Below are positions 1 to 6,600 of a stretch of DNA of 28,808 nt, in pieces. Each line of letters begins with the position of its first letter. Within the stretch, counting starts at the first letter, position 1. The stretch spans positions 1 through 28,808 of the forward strand of contig CAYLPU010000065.1 of the NCBI GenBank assembly GCA_964385635.1, written 5' to 3'. This DNA comes from CAYLPU01 sp964385635 (GTDB lineage Bacteria; Chloroflexota; Anaerolineae; B4-G1). The notes beneath the pieces were generated by a model. That model did not search any database. It saw nothing but the letters and a program-made list of their open reading frames with translations, and was not told the origin of the DNA. The position numbers were made by a program, and so were the translations under genes.

Positions 1-48
1 TGGGGCCGCAAACTGCCCCCGTAAAAAAGGCGACACCTCTTGACTAAC

Positions 49-471
49 TCACCGACCACCTTGAGCCAAAGTGAGCAGGTGATTCTTGTAGAGAGGACTA
101 TTTATGCAGTATAGAACATAATGAGCACTCGCTAAAGCGGGATCGATACGCACTATGGCAACGTGCTGATTGACTCTTGCTGGCAGCACATCGTCAGGAA
201 CCATACAACATCGGGCGACAGAAGCTCCCGTGATATTAAGCAAAACGTCATTGGGTTGGACCTCGACATTCGCCAATTTCTCAGCCTGCATTTCGTCTAT
301 GAGTGCAAGGTCTTTATGTCTGAACTCGAAGTCGTAGACATTGAGGCTACGAATCAGAGGAATGCCACTGTCCTTATAAGACTTCTTTCCTCCTCGCGGA
401 GTCGCGCCGCTTCCAATCTTGGTTGTAATTGCTCTAAGCTCTACCATAGGTCGGGCTCTGGTTCTACTCAT
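49..471 (-). CDS. hsdS: Type I restriction-modification specificity subunit HsdS, truncated (first target-recognition domain only)
   Basis: The 140-residue product matches the first half of HsdS, the subunit that reads the DNA target for a type I restriction-modification complex. Seen: the IGSGATPRGG entry into the first target recognition domain, the GIPLIRSLNV strand, the DVLLNITGAS core and the conserved NQHVAIVR segment. Full HsdS is usually about 400 residues with two such domains and two conserved helices. Here the frame stops right after LAQGGR, where homologues normally continue with the first spacer helix, so the second half is missing. The start overlaps the stop of an upstream hsdM-like stub by 8 bases, the coupling usual for hsdM-hsdS. 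Whether this is a real truncation or a junction at the contig edge cannot be told here. Alone it is unlikely to give a working specificity subunit, though half-HsdS proteins can dimerise. Confidence 0.8.
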   Translation of the reverse strand: MSRTRARPMVELRAITTKIGSGATPRGGKKSYKDSGIPLIRSLNVYDFEFRHKDLALIDEMQAEKLANVEVQPNDVLLNITGASVARCCMVPDDVLPARVNQHVAIVRIDPALASAHYVLYCINSPLYKNHLLTLAQGGR

Positions 472-553
472 TCGCTATAACCTGGGGCAACTTCACTGTA
501 TTCTCACTAGCCCGTTCTTTCAGCCCGTGTGCCTCGACATCAAGCACTGGCGC
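464..553 (-). pseudogene. C-terminal stub of a second HsdM, coupled to hsdS
   Basis: In the frame that ends at 464 the minus strand reads VLDVEAHGLKERASEN followed by about ten more residues and a TAG. The intact HsdM downstream in this window ends with the closely matching VLNTEAHGLEERIAEN. The stub's stop overlaps the hsdS ATG in the sequence ATGAGTAG, a typical hsdM-hsdS junction. Upstream the match ends abruptly at palindromic filler near 553. I infer that hsdS originally had its own directly upstream hsdM, of which only about 28 codons survive, and that the complete hsdM at 1431-3113 is a second copy or the displaced original. Confidence 0.65.
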
Positions 554-555
554 GC

Positions 556-598
556 CGGGCTGAAGCCCGACGCTAAAAGAGCGAAGCCCTGACGGGCT
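556..598. repeat. Two small REP-like palindromes
   Basis: CGGGC-TGAA-GCCCG (556-569 with one extra pair) and AGCCC-TGAC-GGGCT (585-598) form two neighbouring hairpins separated by 15 bases. They lie directly against the hsdM stub and look like extragenic palindromic filler. No gene is visible from 554 to 848. Confidence 0.5.
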
Positions 599-610
599 AC
601 CATTCTGGTA

Positions 611-748
611 CTACAACGCGACCTTACACAGAAGCGTTGTCTTCATACGCTCAAAGCGGATCGTCAGATCCGCGATGGCCCTAAACTGGCCTGGTCAAGC
701 ATCGGATCTGGCGATCCAACGCAAGCAGCAAGGAAACTAACGTTGTAG
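611..748. repeat. 138-base segment bounded by an 8-bp inverted repeat, with nested hairpins
   Basis: CTACAACG at 611-618 is the reverse complement of CGTTGTAG at 741-748. Inside lie two related hairpins, GCGGATC-GTCA-GATCCGC (656-673) and GGATC-TGGC-GATCC (704-717). The layout resembles a tiny non-autonomous element or composite REP cluster. The termini are short and I see no clear target duplication. From 749 to 848 there is further palindromic filler (GAAGCC near 781 with GGCTTC near 794) and no gene. Confidence 0.4.
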
Positions 749-848
749 CGCTAGCCCCCGAAGGCCTGTCCTGAGACTGCCGAAGCCGAAGGAGGGCTTC
801 GTTCCTTCAGCCCGGAGTCTTCAACGCCGGGCATCAGGGCATCTCTCA

Positions 849-1403
849 TCACAAATCGCGCAACGCCGCGTTGATCTCATCCAGGTCAAACGCCTCCGGG
901 TCGAACTCCCCGCCGATCCATTCCACGTACATCTCGTGCTCGGAATGGTCGGGGTTCTGGATGGCTTCCAAGAAGGTGTCGTACCCCCACACACTCCCCA
1001 CGTCCTCCGGCGGGCAGGCACGCTTGCCCTTGACGCACACCGGGTATTGCTGGCCCGGCTCCGGCGACAGGACCTTTTCCACCAACAGGACGTGCTCCCA
1101 ACTATCGCCGAAGTCATACTCGTAGACGAACTTGAATCCCTCATCGGCAATCTGGTTCAGCCGCACCTCGCTCTCATCGCACATATCCATGAAGTCACCG
1201 TAGTCCGAGTGGGGTACGCCGTAATAGGTCCGCCCGACGATGAATTGGTGGAGGTGATAGTCCCACCATCCCATCACCGCCTGGAGAATGTGGTGCAGTT
1301 CCCCCAGGGTGACATTGCAGGGAACCTGGATACGTCGCCAGATGGGCGGCTTGCTGCCCTTCAAGGTGACTTTGATCTGGTAAATCGGGACTTTGGTTGC
1401 CAT
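849..1403 (-). CDS. pRiA4 ORF-3-like protein (PRiA4_ORF3 / IS1096 TnpR-like family)
   Basis: This 184-residue protein belongs to the PRiA4_ORF3 family, named after an Agrobacterium plasmid ORF and also found next to some IS elements. Its biochemical role is not established. Seen: the N-terminal IYQIKVTLKGSKPPIWRRI strand, LGELHHILQAVMGW, the FVYEYDFGDSWEH motif near the middle, and the CPPEDVGSVWGYDTFLEAI segment, all in family order. Length is about normal and the C-terminus is acidic. A strong GGAGGAG-type ribosome site precedes the ATG at 1403. The gene starts 28 bases after the hsdM stop on the same strand, so it is probably cotranscribed with hsdM. Its place between hsdM and hsdS suggests it arrived as a passenger that split the restriction-modification operon; that is inference. 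Confidence 0.85.
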   Translation of the reverse strand: MATKVPIYQIKVTLKGSKPPIWRRIQVPCNVTLGELHHILQAVMGWWDYHLHQFIVGRTYYGVPHSDYGDFMDMCDESEVRLNQIADEGFKFVYEYDFGDSWEHVLLVEKVLSPEPGQQYPVCVKGKRACPPEDVGSVWGYDTFLEAIQNPDHSEHEMYVEWIGGEFDPEAFDLDEINAALRDL

Positions 1404-1430
1404 TTGTTTTCTCCTCCGTGAGCAATCTAG

Positions 1431-3113
1431 TCATAGAAAGTCCGCCAGCCGTTCCTGGGTGGAAGTCAAATCCAACAACTGCGCCACATTCTCCGCGATG
1501 CGCTCTTCCAACCCGTGCGCCTCGGTGTTGAGCACCTCCAACTCCTCGTGCAGTTCCGTCAGCCGCTCGGCAAAGTCGAAATCCTCCTCCTCCCGCACGG
1601 CCACACCCACGTAGCGTCCCGGGTTGAGGCTCCAGCCCTGGGCCTCAATCTCCCCCCGCGTGGCCACCTTGCAGAGCCCCGGCACATTCTGGTAGATGCC
1701 GCCGGGGAAGTGCTCCCGCAACAGGTCGGCGCTGCCCTGCGTCGTCTCCGGCTGCCGGCCCCGGTAGAGCCGCACGATGTTGGCCAGGAACTCGATCTGC
1801 GCTGGGGTGAACTCGCGGTGGGCACGGTCTACCTGGGTATAGATGCGCCTGGCATCAATAAAGAGCACCCTGTCGCGCCTGCCTGCCTCAAGCTCAACCT
1901 CAACCTTAGCCTTAGCCTTAGCCTTAGCCTTAGCCTTATCCTTATCCTTATCCTTATCCTTATCCTTATCCTTATCCTTATCCTTATCCAGAAACCAGAG
2001 CGTGCAGGGTAGCGTCACGGTGTAGAAGAAGTTCGACCCCACCGCGACCATCACGTCCACCGCGCCGGTCTGAATCAACTGCCTGCGGATCTCAAGTTCC
2101 GATCCGCGGGCATCGGCGGCGGAGTTCGCCATCACAAAACCCGCCCGGCCCGTCTCGTTCAGCGCACTGTAGAAGATCTGGATCCACAGGTAGTTGGCGT
2201 TGTCCACGCGGGGCAGGACGAAGGTGAAGCGGGGATCGTCCTTGAGGCGGTCCTTGTCCACCCGGTTGACGTTGAAGGGCAGGTTGGCCATCACGAAGTC
2301 AAACTTGCCCAGGCTGCGGTGGATGTCCTCGTAGTAGGTGTTGCCCTGGCGGACATCGCCGGCGAGGCCGTGAACCGCCAGGTTCATCTTGCACAGGCGC
2401 ACCGTCTCGGCAACCCGCTCCTGGCCATAGAGACTGATCTCGTCGGAAGGGTTCTGCTGGTGCCGCTGGACGAAGCGGGCGCTCTGCACGAACATGCCGC
2501 CCGACCCACTGGCCGTATCGAGGATACGCCCGTGGTAGGGCTCGATGATCTCGACGATGAGGCGGACGATAGAGGTGGGGGTGAAGAACTCGCCGCCCCG
2601 CCGCCCTTCACTCATCGCGAACTTGCCCAGGAAGTACTCGTAGATCTTGCCAAAGACGTCGCCCTCCAGATCCATCTGGATGGGGTTGAAGGTCTTGAGC
2701 AGGGAGACCAGGGTAACATTACCCAGGCGGTTGTAGGTCTTGGGGAGCACATCCTTGAGGTCCGGGTTCTCCGCCTCGATACCCTTCATCGCCTCGTTGA
2801 GGCGAGAGCCGATGTTCTCCCCCTCCGGGAGTTCGACCAACCGCTGGAAGCGGGCCTCGTCGGGCAGGTAGAGGACACCCCGGGCGCGGTAGTCATCCTT
2901 GGTGACGGGGCGCTGGCGGTGCCCTCCGGCACGCGCGGCCCGTTCCGCCTCGATCTCCCGCCCGGCGTGAGCGAACTTGTGGTCAGCGTAGCGCAGGAAG
3001 ATCAGGCCCAGCACAGGGACGGAATACTCGGACGGTTTGAGTCGCGAGTTGGCGCGCATCTCGTCGGCGGCGTCCCAGAGACGTTTTTCGATCTCGGTGT
3101 TGTTGGCTGGCAC
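1431..3113 (-). CDS. hsdM: Type I restriction-modification DNA methyltransferase HsdM
   Basis: HsdM is the N6-adenine methyltransferase of a type I restriction-modification complex and works with HsdS, and with HsdR for cleavage. The 560-residue protein starts with the HsdM_N four-helix region (LWDAADEMRANSRLKPSEY, LIFLRYADHKF). It then has FFTPTSIVRLIVEII, the SAM-binding motif LDTASGSGGMF, and the catalytic motif IV region, read here as NLPF at 277-280 rather than the usual NPPF. The C-terminal helix carries EAHGLEERIAENVAQLL. Between TLPCTLWFLDK and RDRVLFIDAR, a short loop is replaced by alternating Asp-Lys then Ala-Lys coded by a hexamer array. The start is a GTG with only a weak ribosome site. 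A good promoter lies about 80 bases upstream. No hsdR is in the window, so restriction activity is unproven. Confidence 0.92.
   Translation of the reverse strand: MPANNTEIEKRLWDAADEMRANSRLKPSEYSVPVLGLIFLRYADHKFAHAGREIEAERAARAGGHRQRPVTKDDYRARGVLYLPDEARFQRLVELPEGENIGSRLNEAMKGIEAENPDLKDVLPKTYNRLGNVTLVSLLKTFNPIQMDLEGDVFGKIYEYFLGKFAMSEGRRGGEFFTPTSIVRLIVEIIEPYHGRILDTASGSGGMFVQSARFVQRHQQNPSDEISLYGQERVAETVRLCKMNLAVHGLAGDVRQGNTYYEDIHRSLGKFDFVMANLPFNVNRVDKDRLKDDPRFTFVLPRVDNANYLWIQIFYSALNETGRAGFVMANSAADARGSELEIRRQLIQTGAVDVMVAVGSNFFYTVTLPCTLWFLDKDKDKDKDKDKDKDKDKAKAKAKAKAKVEVELEAGRRDRVLFIDARRIYTQVDRAHREFTPAQIEFLANIVRLYRGRQPETTQGSADLLREHFPGGIYQNVPGLCKVATRGEIEAQGWSLNPGRYVGVAVREEEDFDFAERLTELHEELEVLNTEAHGLEERIAENVAQLLDLTSTQERLADFL
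1904..1987. repeat. Hexanucleotide tandem array inside hsdM
   Basis: Fourteen perfect 6-base units: five CCTTAG then nine CCTTAT on the plus strand. On the coding (minus) strand this gives about nine Asp-Lys pairs followed by five Ala-Lys pairs. The unit is a multiple of three, so gain or loss of units changes loop length without breaking the frame. Confidence 0.97.
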
Positions 3114-3191
3114 AGAATGTCCCTACCCGGGCGCTCACCCACCTGGGTCATAGCCCCGGCTCCTGGAAAGCGCGAGGCTTTTTCACTGGTG

Positions 3192-3220
3192 ATTGTAGCA
3201 CAGGAAGCCGTATAAGACAA
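3192..3220 (-). promoter_or_regulatory. Sigma-70-type promoter of hsdM
   Basis: On the minus strand TTGTCT (3215-3220) and TACAAT (3192-3197) are separated by 17 bases. Transcription would start near 3185 and give a leader of about 70 bases before the hsdM GTG at 3113. Confidence 0.65.
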
Positions 3221-3238
3221 AAGACAGAGGGGCGACCG

Positions 3239-3388
3239 TCACACATTGGGGACAAGCCTCTGAAAAATGGTGGGTGTTGGTGTATGGGTCGGCGTGGACG
3301 TGGGGGCGGGGGTGTCGGTCGGCGTCGGTGTCGGCGTATGGGTGGGCGTGAATGTATATTCCTGGACGTGGCTACTGAGCAGTCGTCG
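3239..3388 (-). pseudogene. Remnant of a Thr-Pro-repeat protein tail
   Basis: The minus strand holds an open frame without a start codon. It reads a run of Thr-Pro pairs (FTPTHTPTPTPTDTPAPTST and on) and ends IFQRLVPNV before a stop at 3239. Thr-Pro linkers of this kind are common in exported Chloroflexota proteins. The frame is closed upstream by a stop at 3389 and has no ribosome site, so I read it as the last part of a lost exported protein. It sits just upstream of the hsdM promoter. Between 3114 and 3467 there is otherwise only that promoter and the leader. A purely non-coding degenerate hexamer repeat is the alternative. Confidence 0.45.
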
Positions 3389-3467
3389 TCACCCTGAAGG
3401 TAGCAGAAATGTTGCGTGGGAAAATCGGTAAATGAGCGGGGAAGCCCCCCCCCTATACACACAAAAA

Positions 3468-3550
3468 TGCCCCGGACTGGATTCGAACCAGCACGCCTAA
3501 AAAGGCACAGGCCCTCAACCTGCTGCGTATGCCTATTCCGCCACCGGGGC
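3468..3550 (-). tRNA. tRNA-Leu (anticodon GAG)
   Basis: The minus strand folds into a class II tRNA. The acceptor GCCCCGG pairs with CCGGGGC. The anticodon stem GCAGG/CCTGT encloses the loop TTGAGGG, giving anticodon GAG. A long variable arm with the GCCT/AGGC stem is typical of Leu. The T arm is CTGGTTCGAATCCAG. The discriminator base is A and CCA is not encoded. It decodes CUC and CUU leucine codons. A near-consensus promoter lies 9 bases upstream and a short run of T follows the 3' end. Confidence 0.96.
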
Positions 3551-3559
3551 TTGTTAACT

Positions 3560-3587
3560 ATTATACTCTCCTCGCTTCACTTGTCAA
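3560..3587 (-). promoter_or_regulatory. Consensus sigma-70 promoter of tRNA-Leu
   Basis: On the minus strand TTGACA (3582-3587), a 16-base spacer and TATAAT (3560-3565) precede the tRNA 5' end by 9 bases. Both hexamers are perfect consensus. The -35 box overlaps that of the divergent promoter at 3581-3609. Confidence 0.85.
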
Positions 3588-3609
3588 CCCGGACTAAGCA
3601 GGGTACAAT
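3581..3609 (+). promoter_or_regulatory. Sigma-70 promoter of the Lon-N-domain gene, apparently leaderless
   Basis: TTGTCA (3581-3586), 17 bases, then TACAAT (3604-3609). The ATG at 3617 begins 7 bases after the -10 box, where transcription itself should start. No ribosome site precedes it, so the message is probably leaderless. The -35 box is the other strand of the tRNA -35. Confidence 0.75.
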
Positions 3610-3616
3610 CCCCGCC

Positions 3617-4279
3617 ATGGACAAGCCCTTCCGCCTGCCATTGTTTCCTCTCCATACCGTGCTCTTCCCTGGCCAGCCCCTGCCTCTGCGCGTCTTTGAG
3701 CCTCGCTACCGACGCCTGGTCGAACGCTGCCTGGAACAGAACACGGGCTTCGGCGTAGTGCTTATCCATGAGGGACGAGAGGTGTACGGGCCAGCGATCC
3801 CCTGCACGGTCGGCACCATAGCCAGGATCGTCCGCCACCAACAGGTTGAGAACGGGCAGATGCAACTCGCGGCAGTGGGTCAACATCGTTTCCGCATCTT
3901 CGATCTGGTGGACATCGAGCCCTATCTGGAAGCCATGGCCGTTTTGTGGCCCTGGGCACCGGAGCCCACGCCCAGTCACAGGCTAATAGATACGGTCGGA
4001 GCACGGCTGCGCCGCTATGTCGCTGCCCTGGCCAACACTGTGCCGAGCGTGCTCTCACCTGAGGCCCTGCCCCACGACGCAGCCACGCTCGGCATCCTGG
4101 CAGCCGTGGTGCTCCAGATCTCCCTTTCGGAGAAGCAGGCGCTGCTGGAAACGGACACCGCTGCCGCTCTGCTTTCGCAGGCCAGTGCCTTGTTGCGCCG
4201 CCACACGCGCATCGCCGAACACGTGAACGTGTTCCAACCTGTTGGACCACGGGAATTCGAGCGCATCTCCTGGAATTGA
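3617..4279 (+). CDS. Lon N-terminal (substrate-binding) domain protein, stand-alone
   Basis: A 220-residue protein made only of the LON substrate-binding domain: LPLFPLHTVLFPGQPLPLRV at the N-terminus, then FEPRYRRLVERCL, and a helical C-terminal half. There is no AAA+ or protease domain. The exact role of such stand-alone proteins is unknown; peptide or protein recognition is the usual guess. The ATG at 3617 is chosen because the domain begins there; an upstream extension of the same frame would run through the tRNA. The ATG coincides with the predicted transcription start, implying leaderless translation. It is followed after 68 bases by plsX on the same strand. A separate full-type Lon gene is at the right edge of the window. 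Confidence 0.85.
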   Translation: MDKPFRLPLFPLHTVLFPGQPLPLRVFEPRYRRLVERCLEQNTGFGVVLIHEGREVYGPAIPCTVGTIARIVRHQQVENGQMQLAAVGQHRFRIFDLVDIEPYLEAMAVLWPWAPEPTPSHRLIDTVGARLRRYVAALANTVPSVLSPEALPHDAATLGILAAVVLQISLSEKQALLETDTAAALLSQASALLRRHTRIAEHVNVFQPVGPREFERISWN

Positions 4280-4347
4280 GAGGCGAACTGAGGAGCGAAT
4301 GAAACCTCACAGTGGTGGTTTGTGCCACAGATTAGAAGGGAGGAAGG

Positions 4348-5340
4348 ATGAGAATCGTTCTTGACGCAATGGGGTCCGATAACTACCCAACCCCCGACGT
4401 CGCGGGAGCGGTGATGGCAGCGCGGGAATGGGACGACGAGATTTTTCTCGTCGGACGCGAGCAGGTGATTCGGCAAGAATTGGCCCACCATGACATCACC
4501 GGGCTCAAACTGGAGGTCGTCCACGCCCCGGAGGTCATCGAGATGGACGACGAGCCAGCCTGGGCTGCGCGAGAGAAGAAGGACTCCTCGATGCACATAG
4601 GGATGAACCTGGTGCGCGATGGCCAGGCCGACGGTTACGTGACCGCTGGCAACACAGGCGGCATGCTGGTGGTGGCCACGCTGCACAGTCTGCGGCGCAT
4701 CCGGGGTGTGAAGCGGCCAGTGCTGGCCACGATCCTACCCATGCCCGCCGGCCGCGTCGTCACGCTCGACATCGGTACTAACGCCGACTGCCGGCCCGAA
4801 TACCTGCTCCAGTTCGCGTTGATGGGCGATATCTACGCGCGGGCCGTGCTGGGCTGCGCCGAGCCTCGTGTGGCGCTTCTCTCCAACGGCGAGGAACCGG
4901 GCAAAGGGAACACGCTGGTGAAGGAGGCCTACAAGTTGTTGACCGGTTCCAACCTGAACTTCACCGGTAACATCGAACCCAAGGAGGCAATAGCCTGTTG
5001 TGCCGACGTCGTCGTCACCGACGGCTTCACTGGCAACGTCTTCATCAAGACGATCGAGGCCACAGCCAAAATGCTGACCGAACTCATCCGCGCTGAGATC
5101 AAGGCCAACCCGCTGACGGCCGTAGGAGGGCTGCTGGCGAAACCGGCCTTCGGCCGGGTGGCACGGCGGGTGGACCCCTTCGAGGTCGGCGGGGGGCCGC
5201 TGCTGGGTGTCAATGGAGTGGTGATCAAGGGCCATGGGCGCTCCAATGGGCGTGCGATCAAGAATGCCATCGGGCAGGCCCGTAGAGCGGTGGAGGGCAA
5301 AGTGGTGGAAGCAATTCGTGAGGGACTGGCAACGGACTGA
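4348..5340 (+). CDS. plsX: Phosphate acyltransferase PlsX
   Basis: PlsX makes acyl-phosphate from acyl-ACP, which feeds the glycerol-3-phosphate acyltransferase PlsY in phospholipid synthesis at the membrane surface. The 330-residue product has normal family length. Family hallmarks: IVLDAMGSD at the N-terminus, SSMHIGMNLVRDGQADGYVT followed by AGNTGGML, TLDIGTNADCRPEYLLQFA, LLSNGEEPGKGN, and the VVTDGFTGNVFIKT motif before the C-terminal helices. A clear ribosome site (AGGGAGGAAGG) precedes the ATG. fabF begins 11 bases after its stop, so the two form a lipid-synthesis operon, as plsX often does with fab genes. Confidence 0.97.
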   Translation: MRIVLDAMGSDNYPTPDVAGAVMAAREWDDEIFLVGREQVIRQELAHHDITGLKLEVVHAPEVIEMDDEPAWAAREKKDSSMHIGMNLVRDGQADGYVTAGNTGGMLVVATLHSLRRIRGVKRPVLATILPMPAGRVVTLDIGTNADCRPEYLLQFALMGDIYARAVLGCAEPRVALLSNGEEPGKGNTLVKEAYKLLTGSNLNFTGNIEPKEAIACCADVVVTDGFTGNVFIKTIEATAKMLTELIRAEIKANPLTAVGGLLAKPAFGRVARRVDPFEVGGGPLLGVNGVVIKGHGRSNGRAIKNAIGQARRAVEGKVVEAIREGLATD

Positions 5341-5351
5341 AAGGAGCAGAG

Positions 5352-6599
5352 ATGGGCGAGCGTAGGCGTGTCGTCGTCACCGGCATGGGGGCGATGACGC
5401 CCCTGGGTCTGACACTGGAGGAAACCTGGGAGGGGCTGTTGGCCGGGCGCTCTGGCGTCGGCCCCATCACTCAGTTCGATGCCTCGGAGTTACCGGTGCG
5501 CATCGCCGGCGAACTGAAGGGGTTCGATCCCAGGCAATACATCAACTTCAAAGAGGCGCGGCGCATGGCGCGCTGCTCGCAGGTGGCTGTTGCGACGGCC
5601 CAGGCGGCGCTGGCAGACGCGGGGCTGAGCCTGCCTCTAGCCGACGAAGAAAGCGTTGGCGTACTGATCGGAAGCAGCGCCGGGGGCCTCGAGCGCATCA
5701 TCGCAGGGATAGACACGTTCCGCGCCAAGGGGATAGCGCGTGTCAACCCGTTCATCCTCACCTCGGCGCTGGTGAACATGCCCTCGCACCACGTGAGCTA
5801 CTGGGCCGGGGCCAAAGGGCCGATCAGCACTGTGGTCGCTGCCTGCGCGACAGGCACACAGGCCGTGGGAGAGGCGGCCGAATTCATCCGCCGGGGCGCG
5901 GCCGACGTGATGATCTGTGGGGGAGTAGATGCGCTGATCCACTTCGCCCCCATCATCGGTTTCTGTGCCATGCGGGTGCTCTCCACCCGCAACGACGAAC
6001 CAGAACGGGCCAGCCGCCCCTTTGATGCCGACCACGACGGCATCGTCTACAGCGAGGGGTGCGCGGTGTTGGTACTGGAAGCGCTGCAGTCCGCCCAGGC
6101 ACGCGGGGCGCGCATCCGCGCCGAGGTGCTGGGCCACGCCTCCTCCTCCGACGCCTTCCACGTGGCACAGCCGGACCCGGAAGGGATGGGGGCCAGCCGG
6201 GCTACGCGGTGGGCACTGGAGGACGCCGGTCTGACGCCGGCCGACGTGGACTACATCAACGCCCATGGCAGCAGCACATCGATCAACGACCGGGTCGAGA
6301 CCCTGGTCATCAAACGGATCTTCGGCACGCGCGCCTACAAGATCCCTATCAATTCGACCAAGTCCATGATCGGCCACGCAATGGGGGGGGCTGGAGCCAT
6401 TGAGGCCGCCGTGTGCGTGCTGACGATCGAGCAGGGAATGATCCACCCGACGATCAATCTGGAGACCCCGGCCCCGGAGTGTGACCTGGACTACGTACCA
6501 GAGGGAGCGCGCAAGGCCGATGTGCGCGTAGCCATCTCCAATTCTCTCGGCCTGGGCGGGCAGAACGCCTGTCTGTTGCTGGGCCGCTACGAGGAGTAA
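5352..6599 (+). CDS. fabF: Beta-ketoacyl-ACP synthase II (FabF)
   Basis: FabF condenses malonyl-ACP with a growing acyl-ACP in type II fatty acid synthesis. The 415-residue product is full length. The N-terminus is RRVVVTGMGAMTPLG. The catalytic Cys is C165 in VVAACATGTQ. The two His are H305 in NAHGSSTSIND (families usually have NAHGTST) and H342 in the GHAMGG loop, with the supporting lysine K337 in NSTKS. The C-terminus has the glycine-rich SNSLGLGGQNACLLL. The ribosome site AAAGGAG stands before the ATG. It shares an operon with plsX, and the downstream membrane gene starts one base after its stop. The carrier protein gene acpP lies elsewhere in the window. KAS II is favoured over KAS I by overall pattern. 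Confidence 0.95.
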   Translation: MGERRRVVVTGMGAMTPLGLTLEETWEGLLAGRSGVGPITQFDASELPVRIAGELKGFDPRQYINFKEARRMARCSQVAVATAQAALADAGLSLPLADEESVGVLIGSSAGGLERIIAGIDTFRAKGIARVNPFILTSALVNMPSHHVSYWAGAKGPISTVVAACATGTQAVGEAAEFIRRGAADVMICGGVDALIHFAPIIGFCAMRVLSTRNDEPERASRPFDADHDGIVYSEGCAVLVLEALQSAQARGARIRAEVLGHASSSDAFHVAQPDPEGMGASRATRWALEDAGLTPADVDYINAHGSSTSINDRVETLVIKRIFGTRAYKIPINSTKSMIGHAMGGAGAIEAAVCVLTIEQGMIHPTINLETPAPECDLDYVPEGARKADVRVAISNSLGLGGQNACLLLGRYEE

Positions 6600-6600
6600 A

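Noticed and set aside
936..1421. Plus-strand frame opposite the pRiA4-like gene
   Set aside because: Shadow of the real gene; no family features, no ribosome site.
1904..1987. CCTTAG repeats resembling telomere repeats or a CRISPR array
   Set aside because: Six-base units without spacers, lying inside an intact hsdM reading frame. Neither a telomere nor a CRISPR pattern.
2319..3215. Long plus-strand frame opposite hsdM
   Set aside because: GC-driven shadow frame without recognisable domains; hsdM motifs are unambiguous.
3416..3616. N-terminal extension of the Lon-domain protein
   Set aside because: It would run through tRNA-Leu and two promoters and has no family match.
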